A stretch of DNA of 64,000 bases from Prorocentrum cordatum (lineage: Eukaryota; Sar; Dinophyceae; Prorocentrales; Prorocentraceae), in assembly GCA_963575745.1 (NCBI GenBank), contig CAUYUJ010007413.1:287001-351000 (forward strand), written 5' to 3'. Each line of letters starts with the position of its first letter. Position 1 is the stretch's first letter. Below are positions 22,319 through 32,417 of this stretch, in pieces. The notes beneath the pieces were generated by a model that was not told the DNA's origin, did no database searches, and was given only the letters and a program-made list of their open reading frames with translations. A program made the translations under genes and the position numbers.

Positions 22319-22502
22319 TTGACGTCGGGCCTGTCCCTCTCCAGGAGGAATATTGAAAAATAGTTGTGTTTTTCTTTTTCTTTTTGTAAAGTCAGGGGAC
22401 GATGTTTCGATTGTTGTGTGATTTGTTTAAGCATGTTTGGGGTATTTTTTATCTTTCGTCCAAAATGCGCCTATAGGGGACATGCCCGACTGCCCGACCG
22501 AA
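22319..22502 (+). mobile_element. MITE-like element, copy 2 (184 bp)
   Basis: It starts TTGACGTCGGGCCTGTCCC, includes AGGAATATTGAAAAATAG and TTCGTCCAAAATGCGCC, and ends GACATGCCCGAC followed by a duplicated TGCCCGACCGAA. It is flanked by CCCTTCG at 22312-22318 and 22503-22509. Confidence 0.85.
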
Positions 22503-22694
22503 CCCTTCGAGTCTGTCTTCGCCTCGGCCGCGGAGCGCTTCTCCGTCCCTTGGGCGCGCTTCGCCTGTGCCGCGGAGCAGCATGCGCCGGCCATGAGCTC
22601 ACGCTGGCTCCTGTCCAGCACCGGGCTCGCGGTCCTGCTGCGGATCGCCGCCAGCAAGGAGCCGCCCGACACAGCGGACGGTAGGGCCGTACGT
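22503..22694 (+). CDS. possible exon between two MITE copies
   Basis: One frame reads FESVFASAAERFSVPWARFA, then CAAEQHAPAMSSRWLLS, STGLAVLLRIAASKEPPD and TADGRAV without stops and with ordinary protein composition. If both flanking elements are removed with one copy of their target duplications, a frame upstream (DMLVLAPF) joins it. Possibly an exon whose flanking introns hold or are these elements. The protein is unknown and the evidence is composition only. Confidence 0.35.
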
Positions 22695-22833
22695 TTGAGT
22701 CGGGCCTCTGTCATTTACAGGAGGAGCATTCAAAAATAGTACAAATAAAGTCTGGGCACGATTTTGTTTGATTATGGTTGGGTTTTTTATTTTTGATTCA
22801 AAATCTGCTTGTAGGGGGACATGCCCGACCTAA
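22695..22833 (+). mobile_element. MITE-like element, copy 3 (139 bp)
   Basis: It starts TTGAGTCGGGCCTCTGTC, includes ATTCAAAAATAG and AAAATCTGCTTGTAGGGGGA, and ends CATGCCCGACCTAA. It is flanked by a perfect 8-bp duplication CCGTACGT (22687-22694 and 22834-22841). Confidence 0.9.
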
Positions 22834-23221
22834 CCGTACGTGGCCGTGGAGGGAAGAGCGTGTGTTCATCGAGATTCTGGCAGGTTCGCTTGCGCGGCGT
22901 GTACAGAAGAACAGAGCGTGGCGCAGGCATGATTCCTCGGAGTTCCGCGCGGCTCTCTTGGATCGGCGCCTGCCCCCCCCCCCCGTGGGCACCGATCCTC
23001 AGGGCAATCATGTCTAGAACGTTCGTTGTTGCTCTAATTCTCGTGATCAGCAGATCAGCACAAACAAAAACAGGGGCTGATTTCGAAGATGAGAATCTTA
23101 TACATGAGAAACAGTTAACCGATTATACCATTTGATCGGCGCAGGTTTTGCGAGCCATGCTGGGCTCCTTTCAATTCACCCCCCGCCCACCCACCCATCC
23201 ATCCACTATAAGGAGGGGGAA
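22834..23221. other. short unassigned stretch
   Basis: Downstream of copy 3. A frame reading REERVFIEILAGSLARRVQK could extend the possible exon, but this is not supported further. Confidence 0.4.
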
Positions 23222-23371
23222 AGCACGTACAAACATAATGAGTCGTCGATCCCCCGGAAACTGAGGGAAATATGGGAAGTGGGAATATGGAAGTATGAGA
23301 AGTGGGGACATATTGGGAATATGAGAAAATACGGGGAGTCTTGGGATTTGTGTGTTTTATCCCCCGTATCC
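23222..23371. repeat. dispersed repeat with GAGTCGTCGATCCCC, copy a
   Basis: Shares GAGTCGTCGATCCCC-GGAAA, strings of GGGAATATGGAA type and a TTTGTGTGTTTTATCCC end with segments at 32418-33004. Confidence 0.65.
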
Positions 23372-23401
23372 AAATCTTCCCCTACTCCCTCTCCTCCTCC
23401 C

Positions 23402-23491
23402 ATGATGATGATGGTGAGAGCAAGATGTGAGTATAGTGCTGATGGTGATGGTGACTGATGGATGAGTATGAGTATGAGTATGAGTATGATG

Positions 23492-23553
<62 letters not shown>

Positions 23554-23609
23554 GATCATGATCATGATCGTGATTATCATGATGATCATGATGATCATGC
23601 TGATCATGC

Positions 23610-23660
<51 letters not shown>

Positions 23661-23664
23661 CGGC

Positions 23665-23690
<26 letters not shown>
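23402..23690. repeat. GAT microsatellite
   Basis: GATGATGATG, with GATCATGATC variants in the middle and GACGATGACGATGAC at the end, about 290 bases. Adjacent stop-free frames on both strands are microsatellite translations. Confidence 0.95.
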
Positions 23691-23696
<6 letters not shown>

Positions 23697-23705
23697 GTTG
23701 CTTCC

Positions 23706-23940
23706 AAGCCCAACATCCTCCGCTTTCGGAGCAGATTTGGAGGATGTCTCGAGCGAGGCGCTCATTGGGGGGGGGCCGCCAGGGGTATCTCACGGCCTCC
23801 GTTCGCGCCAACATGGCAGGGATGTCTCGAGCGGTTTGCCTGTTTGCATGCCCAACATCTTCCGCGTCCGGAGCAGATTTGGAGGATGTCTCGAGCGAGG
23901 CGCTCATTTTCGAAAAGGGGGCCAGATTTTGAAGATGTTT
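23706..23940. repeat. two-copy repeat of about 137 bp
   Basis: GGAGCAGATTTGGAGGATGT followed by CTCGAGCGAGGCGCTCATT occurs at about 23727 and 23871. A related GATGTCTCGAGCGGTTTGCC segment sits between them. Confidence 0.75.
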
Positions 23941-23999
23941 CGATCGGTTCGCCTGTTTTGCTGGCCAGGCTCGTGGGCACAGATTCTCCCCATGATGCC

Positions 24000-24264
24000 A
24001 CAGGAGGCTCCAGCAGGCTCCAAGAGGCCCCAGGAGGCCACATGAGGTCCCAGGAGGCATCAGGAGGCAACAGGAAGACTCAAGAGGCCATAGGATGTCC
24101 CAAGAGGCTCCAGGAGGCCCCATGAAGCTCCAGGAGACCTCAGGAAGCCCCAGGAGGCCCCAGGAGGCCCCAGGAGGCCATGGGAAGCGCCAGGAGGTCC
24201 CGTAACGCAACAGGAGGCCCCGAGAGGCCCCAGGAGCAGGAGGCCTCAGAAGGAAACAGGAGTG
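24000..24264. repeat. AGGAGGCCCC minisatellite, part 1
   Basis: Units of 9-12 bp (CAGGAGGCCC, CAAGAGGCTC, CATGAGGTCC). A second block continues at 24545-24705. Confidence 0.9.
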
Positions 24265-24544
24265 GCTCCAATCCCACTTGTTTTACGTATGCTCCGATAT
24301 AGTGGGCCTCACCTGGAGCACGAATCGTTGATGTTATACGCATGTTTCTATACATTGTCCTTCTCCTTTGTATACAATCCTAAATGCTGTACGTATGTTC
24401 CCATAGATTGGGCCTCCCCTGGGGCACGAGTCATGGGTGTTTTATGTGTGTTCCTATAGGTCGCCCTGCTCCTGTGGCTCCAATATGTAATGTTTTATGT
24501 GCGTTTGTTCCTATACATTGGGCCTCTCCTGGGGCACGAATCCT
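24265..24544. repeat. degenerate repeat of about 55-70 bp, four to five units
   Basis: Units carry GTTCCTATAGATTGGGCC followed by CCTGGGGCACGAATC and TGTTTTATGTGTG. They interrupt the AGGAGGCCCC minisatellite. Confidence 0.75.
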
Positions 24545-24705
24545 CCCTAGGAGGTCCCAGGAGGCTCCAGGAGGCCACGCGAGGCTCCTGGAGGCCTCAG
24601 GAGGCCACTCGAAGCCCAAAGAGGCCCCAGAAGGCCCCAAGAGGCTCCTGGAGGCCCCAGGAAGCCCCAGGAGGTTTCAGGAGGCCTCAGGAGGCCCCAG
24701 GCTCA
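24545..24705. repeat. AGGAGGCCCC minisatellite, part 2
   Basis: Same unit family as 24000-24264. Confidence 0.9.
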
Positions 24706-24884
24706 TGCGCAGAGATGCGCTCGTACTACTGAGACTCATTCACACTTCAATTCGTTCGCAGTTGGATTCATGACCAGACCGGCACAGCTCGAGCCTGGTA
24801 ATATTCGAACACTCTTGCGCATAGACACGGTGGACATGTCCATGCCAATAGATGCACACATGGGGAGCTCCACGCAGTGAGTAG

Positions 24885-24934
24885 TATATACATATGTGTA
24901 TATATATACATGTGTATCCATATATATATATATA

Positions 24935-24970
<36 letters not shown>

Positions 24971-24998
24971 TGTGTGTGTGTGCGTGTGTGTGTGTGTC
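24885..24998. repeat. TA then TG microsatellite
   Basis: (TA)n at 24895-24968 followed by (TG)n to 24998. Confidence 0.95.
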
Positions 24999-25140
24999 CC
25001 TGGGCTCTTTTCACACTTCCCTCCTCCCCTCGCCGCCTCTTGGAAGCAGCGCAAGGACCCAGAGAGGGCTTCCAGGAGAGTCCCGACCTGCGGGAAGCTT
25101 GGGTGTTCTTTTGAGGCCCCGCCAGGTGCACCCTCCTCCC

Positions 25141-25391
25141 TCTTCCATGCAAGTACACGTCAGTCGTTGAATTCGGAGAAGAAGGCCATACACATAAACG
25201 TTTGGGGCTCGGCGCGGATTTCTTGTATCCGCGTTGGGTCCTCCCCCCGACGGCGCCTCCGGCGCCGCCCCTGGCGCGCTCCGCGCGCCAGGGAGGGGGG
25301 TCCAGCGCAGATCTAAGAAATCTGCGCGAGTGCCAAAATCTTCTGTTTATGTTTTTCTTGTCCTCCATGCAAGAACGCGTCGGTCGTTGAA
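25141..25391. mobile_element. foldback element between direct repeats
   Basis: Direct repeats CCATGCAAGTACACGTCAGT (25145 on) and CCATGCAAGAACGCGTCGGT (25365 on), both continuing CGTTGAA, surround an inverted repeat at 25206-25332. Its left arm has GCGGATTTCTTGTATCCGCG. The right arm, reverse-complemented, has GCGCAGATTTCTTAGATCTG. Its centre is a strong GGCGCGC hairpin. Whether the direct repeats are a target duplication or older duplication is open. Confidence 0.6.
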
Positions 25392-26854
25392 AGTATGTAT
25401 TGTTGTTCTGGTTGCCCGACTCCCGATCTGTTTTGGGCGCCCTCCTGCGTCAGGAGTCGGCATGGTTCTGATGAGTTGTGTTCGTCTCAAGGAGGGCCTG
25501 GACCCAATATGTTGTATCCGCCTTCCTACTTCATGCTTTTACCTACTTCCGACCGACGGGTAAACTTTCTAGAAATTGCTTCAAACGAGTCTTGAGGGGA
25601 ACGGGCCCTGAGCGTTGTTGCTGTTTTCGAGCTCCCGAAGCCCTCCCCCGGCCCCAAACATTGTCTGAGACCGGTTCAGCATCAAGAGTTGGTCCTGGAT
25701 GGAAGCCCCGCTGGGGTCGAAGCCTCACTCGCTCCAAGTTCCCGCTTACTTCGTGCCAATGCCTCTGAGGAGCAGCAGGCACATACATACCGCTGCTCGG
25801 CTCCCGCTGCTTGCTGTTCGCTTGCTACTGGTGCAACCTCCTGGTGCAGATTCTGGTGATTACGTCGCAGCCGCCACCCGTCGTGCAGGTCTATGTGTTC
25901 GATACGCCTTGCCTCGGGGGCAGTCCAGCACTAAGGGTGGCGCATCCCCTGGCATCTTGAAGTCCACTGCCCGTCTGCGACGGGCTCCGACAATACAAAA
26001 ACAACAGATATGAAGACTTTTAAAGCATGGTGTGCCTTTGTTAGCGCTTGCTGATCTTGTGCTTAGACTTGAAAAGCACAGCCAACAAACAAACGCGCCG
26101 AGTTGAACATCCTAGAGCAGTTTTTAGAAGATGAAGCAAGGTCTTGGGGCCCTCTTGGCCCGTCTTAGAACAGTCTGGAGCCGTCTCTTGGGGCCCTCTT
26201 GACCGTCTGGGGGGGTCATATTGCGCCCGTCGTGGGGCATTCGAGGTTTCATCCAACGCGGTATCAAGCCCCTCCAGAGGCCTTCCTGTGCCAGCTTGGG
26301 ACTCTCTTAGAGTCGTCCTTGGCCGTCTAGGGACATTCCTGGGTTGCCTTGAGACCGTGTTGGAGGAGTGTTTGGCCATTCCTGGGCCGTGCCACCCTGG
26401 AGGCCTCTGGGGTCGCCTGTGGCGGAAGGAAGTCCGAACAGGGGAAGCTTCCCAGGGCTTCCGAGTCCCAGTGTCCTCTGAATCCTGAAACGCCACCATC
26501 CTCCTCCTGATTGCCTCCTCGCTCCATCGGCAGGCTCGCGTCCTCCCGAAGCCAGCGCTGGTCTGTGACACCGCGGGGATCGTTCAACCCTGAACGATCG
26601 GCCCTTCCCGAAACGTCCGAATCGTTCCACATCGAACGATTCTGGGTCGCCTGCGGCGCCCAGAGTGGAGCGCCGCGGGCGGGGTCGCCGCCGGCCGACG
26701 CGGCACGAGCCCGCGGCAGAGGTGCCGCGCGGCCCTTGCGGCGTCGCCCCCAGGGCCGGCCTGCCCCCTCGGGGGCTGTGCGCGCACGGCAGGGAGCCCG
26801 GCGCAGGCCATCGCCCGGTGAGCTGAGGCAAGCCAGTCCACGAAGCACAAGAGC
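25392..26854. other. unassigned, partly low-order repetitive
   Basis: 26100-26450 contains degenerate GGGCCCTCTTGGCCGTC-like units. Otherwise nothing is recognised. Confidence 0.45.
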
Positions 26855-27060
26855 AGACGCAGAAGGAGGAGGAGGAGGAGGAGGAGGAGGAGGTGGAGCA
26901 GGAGGATCAGGAGGGAGGTGGAGCAGGAGGAGGATCAGGAGGAGGAGGAAAGCGATAGAGGAGGAGGAGGAGGATCAGGAGAAGGAGGAGGCGGAGGAGC
27001 AGGAGGAGGGTCAGGAGGAGGAGGAGGAGGAGGAGGAGGAGGAAAGCGAGAGAGAGAGAG
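26855..27060. repeat. GGA microsatellite with AGA end
   Basis: GGAGGA with GGATCAGGA interruptions, ending in (GA)n at 27048-27062. Confidence 0.95.
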
Positions 27061-27164
27061 AGGAACAGCAGAGATCGTAATTCCTTCCCTCCGCCCTCTA
27101 GCCCCTCCGACCTCTCTCCCCCTCCGACGCCGGGAAGTCACCGAGCAGCTCCCCCCTCATGCTG

Positions 27165-27375
27165 CTCCCTCACCTCCCTTCCTCCCTTCGTCCTCCTTTC
27201 CCGCCCTCCTGACTTATTCCTCCCTCTCCTTCTTTTCTCCTCCTTTCCCCTCCTCCTTTTTTCCTCCTCCTCCTTTTCCTCCCTCATCCTCCTTTTCTTC
27301 TTCCTCCTCCTCCTTACTTTTTCCTCCTTTTCTCCTCCTGCTCGCTTCCTCCTCCTGTTTTCCTTCTCCCCCAGT
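27165..27375. repeat. CCT/TTC pyrimidine tract
   Basis: Almost pure pyrimidine on the + strand (CCTCCTTTTCC variants), so complementary in character to the preceding GGA block. Confidence 0.9.
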
Positions 27376-27549
27376 CGCCCCCCCTGTGGTCTGACGTTGC
27401 AGCAAAAGTCATGCATAGTCAAGAGTGACGGCCGGAGCCCTGGGCTCCGCCCTGCCGTGCCCTGCTGCAGAGATCTGGGTCGATCTGCGACGGTCCAGCG
27501 ACCCGAATCCCAGGGCAAACGCCCGGTGCGAAAGAGATACGAACCCCCA

Positions 27550-27625
27550 GATCTCAGGTCTCCTCCTCCTCCTCCTCCTCCTCCTCCTCCTCATCATCAT
27601 CATCATCATCATCATCATACTCGTC
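27550..27625. repeat. CTC then ATC microsatellite
   Basis: (CTC)n at 27558-27591 switching to (ATC)n at 27591-27618. Confidence 0.95.
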
Positions 27626-27707
27626 CTCCTTCTCCTAGGCACATGCCTTAACGAACGCCCCCACCGTATCTTCCCGCCCTCGCGCCCTCGCGGCACTGCC
27701 ACCAGCG

Positions 27708-27865
27708 TTAAGGCGGGCATGTCCCTCTACAGGAGGAAAATCCAGAAATAGTCAAACATAGTCTGGGGACGGTTTTATTACATATAAATATAACGGATAT
27801 GGCTTAGCAGATGTTGATTATCATTTCGCCCAAAATCCGTCTGTAGGAGGACATGCCCGACCTAG
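27708..27865 (+). mobile_element. MITE-like element, copy 4 (158 bp)
   Basis: It starts TTAAGGCGGGCATGTCCC, includes AATAGTCAAACATAGTCTGG and TTTCGCCCAAAATCCGTC, and ends GACATGCCCGACCTAG. The 8-bp target duplication CACCAGCG is perfect (27700-27707, 27866-27873). Confidence 0.9.
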
Positions 27866-27959
27866 CACCAGCGCTTGTCAGAGAGGGTACTTGTGGTCTT
27901 GCCGCCACTCAGATCAAATAGACAGTGGCCGGCATCCGAGAGTTCTTGTTTGCCTGCTT

Positions 27960-28300
27960 GTTCCTCCTCCTCCTTCTCCTCGTGTCTGCCTCCTCGCAGG
28001 GCCCCTTTCCTCCTCGTAGCTATCTTTGCGACGCCCAGATCTCAGGCTCCTCCTCTCGCCTCCCTGTGCCTCCTCCTCCTCCTCCTCCTCCTCCCTCCAC
28101 CTCCTCCTCCTCCTTCCACCTCCTCCTCCTCCTCCTCCTCCTCCTCCTCCTCCTCCTTCCTGCTCCTCCTCCTCCTCCTCCTCCTCCCTCCTCCTCCTCC
28201 TCCTCCTCCTCCTCCTCTCCTCCTCCTCCTCCTCCCTCTCCTCCTCCTCCTCCTCCTCCTCCTCCTCCTCCTCCTCCTCCTCCTCCTCCTCCTCCTCGGG
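27960..28300. repeat. TCC microsatellite
   Basis: Long CTC/TCC tract, almost uninterrupted from 28068 to 28299. Confidence 0.95.
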
Positions 28301-28609
28301 TCCGCCTCCTCCGCCCCCCCCGGCGGCCCAGCCGGGCGGCGCGGTGCCCAGGACCGCCAGCTGGACCTGCATTGCGTCCAGGGGGGCTGCCGCCCGGGCT
28401 CCGCGGCCCGGCCCTGCCCGCCCCCCCCCCCCGCGGGGCCTCCGAGGGCCCCCGCGGGCGCCCCCCGCGGGGCCTCGCTCGGCATCCCGTCGGCCTCCTC
28501 GGCCTCCTCGGCCTCGGCCGCCCCCGCCTCCTCCCCCTCGGCGGCCTCCTCCGGTAGGCTCCGCCGCCGCCTCGCCTTCCTCGGCCGCCGCTTCTTCCTT
28601 CGCGATCTC
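28301..28609. other. GC-rich island between TCC tracts
   Basis: Very GC-rich with GGCCTCCTCGGCCTCCTCGG-like units. No coding support. Confidence 0.5.
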
Positions 28610-28715
28610 CGCCTCCTCCTCCTCTCCTCCTCCTCCTCCTCCTTCTCTCCCTCTGCTCCGCCTCCTCCTCCTCCTCCTCCTCCTCCTCCTCCTCCTCCTC
28701 CTCCTCCTCCTCCGC
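28610..28715. repeat. TCC microsatellite
   Basis: Second (CTC)n block. Confidence 0.95.
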
Positions 28716-28862
28716 GGGGTCTGAGGATCGAGGGCCGAGGATCAAGCATCGAGGGTAGGCGGGCCGAGCATCGAGGATCAATCTAGGAGCGGTGGGTCGG
28801 AGGATCGGATCGGCTTATCGAGGATGGGGGATCGAAGGGTCGAGGATCGAGGATGGAGGGCC
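28716..28862. repeat. GGATCGAG minisatellite
   Basis: GGATCGAG, GCATCGAGG and GGTCGAGGATCGAGG units with irregular spacers. Related blocks lie at 29585-29650 and 34080-34215, each beside a GGA/TCC microsatellite. Confidence 0.85.
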
Positions 28863-29584
28863 GAAAGTTCGCCCCGTGGGGGGCGGGGGGGGGACCCGCG
28901 CGGGTGACCAGCAGACTCCATAGCTCCAGGGCATTGAGAAAATGCAAAATGCAAGACGGCCTCTTTCTCGCGGGGGGGGCCAGGGCCGTCAGGGAGGGCC
29001 CGGGGGGCGGAAGGCCGGCCTGGACTTCCGGGGGGCCCGCCTGCAAACAATCAAGACATCGGCGACGACCATCAGAGGAGGAACGGCATCGATGTTACCA
29101 ACGCTGCCTCTTCTTCGCCCCTGCGGATCTTCTGGGAGGCCCTCGTTACCACCGCTCGATCCGCCTCGAGAGTGTAGTCAGAGCGCATCCCAGGAGAGGT
29201 CTGGTATCGGCATCTCCTCGTCTCCCCATGCCCACCGCCCGGGTAACCGATCTTCAGGGGCCTCGGCAGGGGGTGGGCATGGGTAGATCCGGGCACTCGG
29301 AGGGAGGGTGCAACCAGATCCACATCTGCCGCCTGCCTAGGTCTCGGAAGATCGATCCCACGTAGGGTCGTTGGGGGTGAAGCTCTGCCTCGCACTGGGA
29401 AGCACATCAGGGTGAAAAGCTGGCCCTGGGGAGTGGGGCAGGACTTCGGAGACCCAGTAGTGGAAACATCAGACATCGGATGTCCAGGAGGATCCTCCGC
29501 CTCGATTGCCTCGACCCGCTCCTCCCCCTCATCCTGCACCTCCGCATGCTCCTCCTCTTTCTCCTAGTCCTCCTTCCCCCCCTT
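28863..29584. other. unassigned
   Basis: GC-rich with G-runs. No supported gene. Confidence 0.45.
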
Positions 29585-29700
29585 GACCTCGAGGGTCGGG
29601 GCTTGATGGTCGAGGATCTGGGTTCGAGGATCGATTGTCGAGGATCTCGTCCTCCTCCTCCTCCTCCTCCTCCTCCTCCTCCTCCTCCTCCTCCCCGATG
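29585..29700. repeat. GGATCGAG-type block plus TCC microsatellite
   Basis: GGTCGAGGATCTGGGTTCGA-like units to 29647, then (CTC)n to 29695. Confidence 0.85.
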
Positions 29701-30120
29701 TCCTCCTGCTGATCAAGCCAGCGCTGATGGCATCGTGGTCTGTGTTGCCCAGGCGTTGCCCCGCCCCCTCTCGTCGGGCGGACACTCACCGAGCGTGCTG
29801 CACTACTCGCAGAGTGCCTCCTCGCAGACGTCCGAAAAACAAGCGTCTGCCTCGACTCAAAAGGAGGAACAACACACGGACCAGACAACTGGCGTTTACT
29901 AACAGCTTTGGGCGTTTACTAAACAGCCTTGCCCTGTTCGATTCCTTCAGTGGGAGCGTTTAGTATGCGACTTCGCGTCTCGGGGTGGTCATTTGGGGGG
30001 TGGACTGTTGGCCCTCTATCGATGTAATTCATCGTAGATCCCCCGCGGCGGACCCAGGCCATTTGCGAGCAGCTACTCTGCGAGCCGTGGAACCGCGCGC
30101 CTGCCTGCCCACACCACCAG
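29701..30120. other. unassigned
   Basis: Nothing recognised. Confidence 0.4.
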
Positions 30121-30309
30121 TGACGAACCAACAACACACACCCATATCCATAGGGGGGTCGGAGAGGGCTATGGGTGCGTGCTGTCGGATGGGGGCCCCC
30201 GCCCGAAAGGGAGCGTTCCCCAGGGTCCGACAACCCGCACCCATACCCATAGCCAGTCCTCCTCCCAACGACCCCCCTATGGGTATGGGAGTGTGTAGTT
30301 CGTTCGTCA
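30121..30309. mobile_element. CCCATACCCATAG foldback element, copy A
   Basis: Ends TGACGAACCAACAACACACA and, inverted, TTGACGAACGAACTACACAC. Both continue into CCCAT-CCCATAGGGGGGTCG, so the terminal inverted repeat is about 40 bp. An inner pair (GCTATGGGTGCGTG-TGTCGGA with TCCGACAACCCGCACCCAT) lets nearly the whole 189 bp fold. Closely similar to 33664-33854. Confidence 0.85.
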
Positions 30310-30446
30310 AGGGAGGGCCTGGGGGAAAAAACACACTGTGGGGAAAAACCACAGACTGTGTGTGTGTTTCCCCACAGACTGTGTGTGTTTTCCCCACTGA
30401 CAGTGTGTGTGTGTGTGTGTGTTCCCCACGGGTGTGTTTTTTTCCC
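30310..30446. repeat. GTGTGTTTTCCCCAC repeat
   Basis: Four units of ACAGACTGTGTGTG and TTTTCCCCAC between copies A and C of the foldback element. Confidence 0.85.
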
Positions 30447-30524
30447 CGCACCCATACCCATAGCCAGTCCTCCTCCCAACGACCCCCCTATGGGTATGGG
30501 TGTGTGTGTGTTGTTCGCTCGTCA
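30447..30524. mobile_element. CCCATACCCATAG element, copy C (5'-truncated)
   Basis: Matches the right 78 bp of copy A, from CGCACCCATACCCATAGCCA to GTTCGCTCGTCA. Confidence 0.8.
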
Positions 30525-30604
30525 AGGGAGGGCGGGGGGCGGTGAAGCAGACGGGCGAGGGCGGGGGCAGCGGCGGGAGAGGAGGCGCCCCGAGGGTGGA
30601 GACG

Positions 30605-30935
30605 GGGCTCCCTCGACCTCCTCCTGCTCCTCGAGCTCCTCCTGCTCCTCCTCCTCCTCCACCTCCTCCTCCTCCTCCAGCTCCTCCTCCTCCTCCTCCT
30701 CCTCCTTCTGCTCCTCCACCTCCTCCTCCTCCAGCTCCTCCTCCATCTCCTCCTCCTCCTCCTCCTCCATCTCCTCCTCCAGCTTCTCCTCCTCCTCCTC
30801 CTGCTCCTCCTCCTCCTCCTCCACCTCCTCCTTCTCCTCCTCCCCTTCTCCTCCTCCTCCTGCTCCTCCTCTTCCTCCTCCTCCTCCTCCTCCTGCCTCT
30901 TCCTGTTCCTCCTACTCCTCCTTGTCTCTTCATCC
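30605..30935. repeat. TCC microsatellite
   Basis: (CTC)n with AGCTCC, ATCTCC and TGCTCC interruptions. Long stop-free frames here encode only Ser, Leu or Pro runs. Confidence 0.95.
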
Positions 30936-31735
30936 TCCGCCCGTCCTGCCCGAGCTTGATGGGGGGGGCGGGGAGAAGGCGTGCGTTTACGGTCAGGAGT
31001 TTGTGGATAGCGTATCGCACCCATGGGGGGGCGCGCATCAAGAAGCCATCTGTTTTTCGTCAGGGTATCCTGGGCTTCTTCGCTCCTCGCGCTGCGCGGT
31101 GGCTTCCCGCAGCCGTCGAAGGAGCTGCTGCGTCCAGGGTGCTCCGGGTTTCCCCTCAGGCGTACCTCGCGCACGGGTTCTCAGTGTTGGGTTTCCTGCG
31201 AGGGTTTCTTGCGGCTGCGCCCGCACTGTAGTTGCAGGGCTGGACCCAAACGCTGTTTTGCTGGACTTCGGCCGTGTTCTGTTTTTCGTTCGGGGGGGGG
31301 TGCAGGACAACAGGCAGAACAAAACGAACCACAGAACGAACACGAAGCGAAACATAATGTTTAGGCCCAGCCCTGTGTAGGTGCCCCCCGCCTCACCTTC
31401 CGATTCCACGGCCTTGAAGACAGCAGCAGGGCACGGCTGGTTCACGCGGGCAAAGTGAGGCCGCAACAAGCGGGTAGGGGGAGGGGGAAAGCTTCTTAGA
31501 AGGAGACCGCTTCTCAGTCGCTGGCCCTACATCTGTAGAACATGCCCGCGCCTTCTACGGAGCAGTCTCCTTCTAAGAAGCCTTCCCCCCTCCCCCTGCC
31601 CCCCCTGTGCGCGCCCCACAATGGCCCTCTCCCACCCGCCCCCCCAATCAAAAACATTGCGTTCCCGAAGCAAACAAGGCAGGCAGATCTCTCAGCCAGA
31701 GTGACGACGGTGTCGCACCTGCCTGCTGTACCTTA
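30936..31735. other. unassigned
   Basis: A 31490-31590 pair (AGAAGGAGACCGCTTCT versus GGAGCAGTCTCCTTCT) is weakly inverted. No gene supported. Confidence 0.45.
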
Positions 31736-31940
31736 GTGGGCCCTGGAAACGACAGGGCCGTTTTTTTACCGGTTCCGTTTTGCCGTTTTGTTGCCGGTTC
31801 TGACGCCGTTTTTTTTACCGGTTCCGTCGCCGTTGTTTTTACCGGTTCCAGTTCCTGGAGCCGTTTTTTGCCGTTTCCATTTTCAAAGGACATTTTTTGG
31901 GAAACGATGAAAAAACGGCCCTGCCGTTTCCGGGGCCCAC
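31736..31940. mobile_element. 205-bp element with 33-bp terminal inverted repeats
   Basis: Left end GTGGGCCCTGGAAACGACAG and inverted right end GTGGGCCCCGGAAACGGCAG both continue GGCCGTTTTTT; 30 of 33 positions match. The interior has several ACCGGTTCC motifs. No target duplication seen. Confidence 0.8.
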
Positions 31941-32417
31941 AAAGTGTTGTACCCGCAGCACGTGTCAAGTCTTGGCATCGCTCAGACGTGTGCAGTGTTC
32001 TTTTTTCGGCGAGGGCCATCGAGGAGCGCATTGGATCATCTTGCTTGCCAACTCCCTGTTCTTGGTTTCGCTGCTCACTGTGCGAGAGGCAGTCGCTCCT
32101 GCGCGTGCGCCCGACAGCCGCGCACCGCAGGCCACTCTTGCCTAGGGTCACCTCCTGCGAGTAGCCGATCAGCGCGGAAGCGTTCGGGGGGACGACGACG
32201 ACGAGGGGAAGTCGAGGTCGTTCCTTCTCCAAGGGTGCCCTCGAGGGCGCGAAGTTATCCGCGCTTCGCGGTTCGGCTCCGACTCCTCCTCAGCCTCCTC
32301 TTCTCCCCTGGGAGGCGGCGCGAGAGCGCGAAGTGATTCGCACCTCGCGCTGCGCGCAGCGCGAGAGCGCGAAGTTGGGAGCCCTTGATCTCCTCTCCTC
32401 CCTCGGCCCTCCGTCTT
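31941..32417. other. unassigned
   Basis: Includes two GCGCGAAGT-type repeats near 32250 and 32330-32375. No gene. Confidence 0.45.

Noticed and set aside
27914-28786. Several 150-300 codon ORFs in the 28-kb and 30.5-kb regions on both strands
   Set aside because: They are translations of TCC/GGA microsatellites (Ser, Pro, Leu, Arg, Glu or Gly runs).
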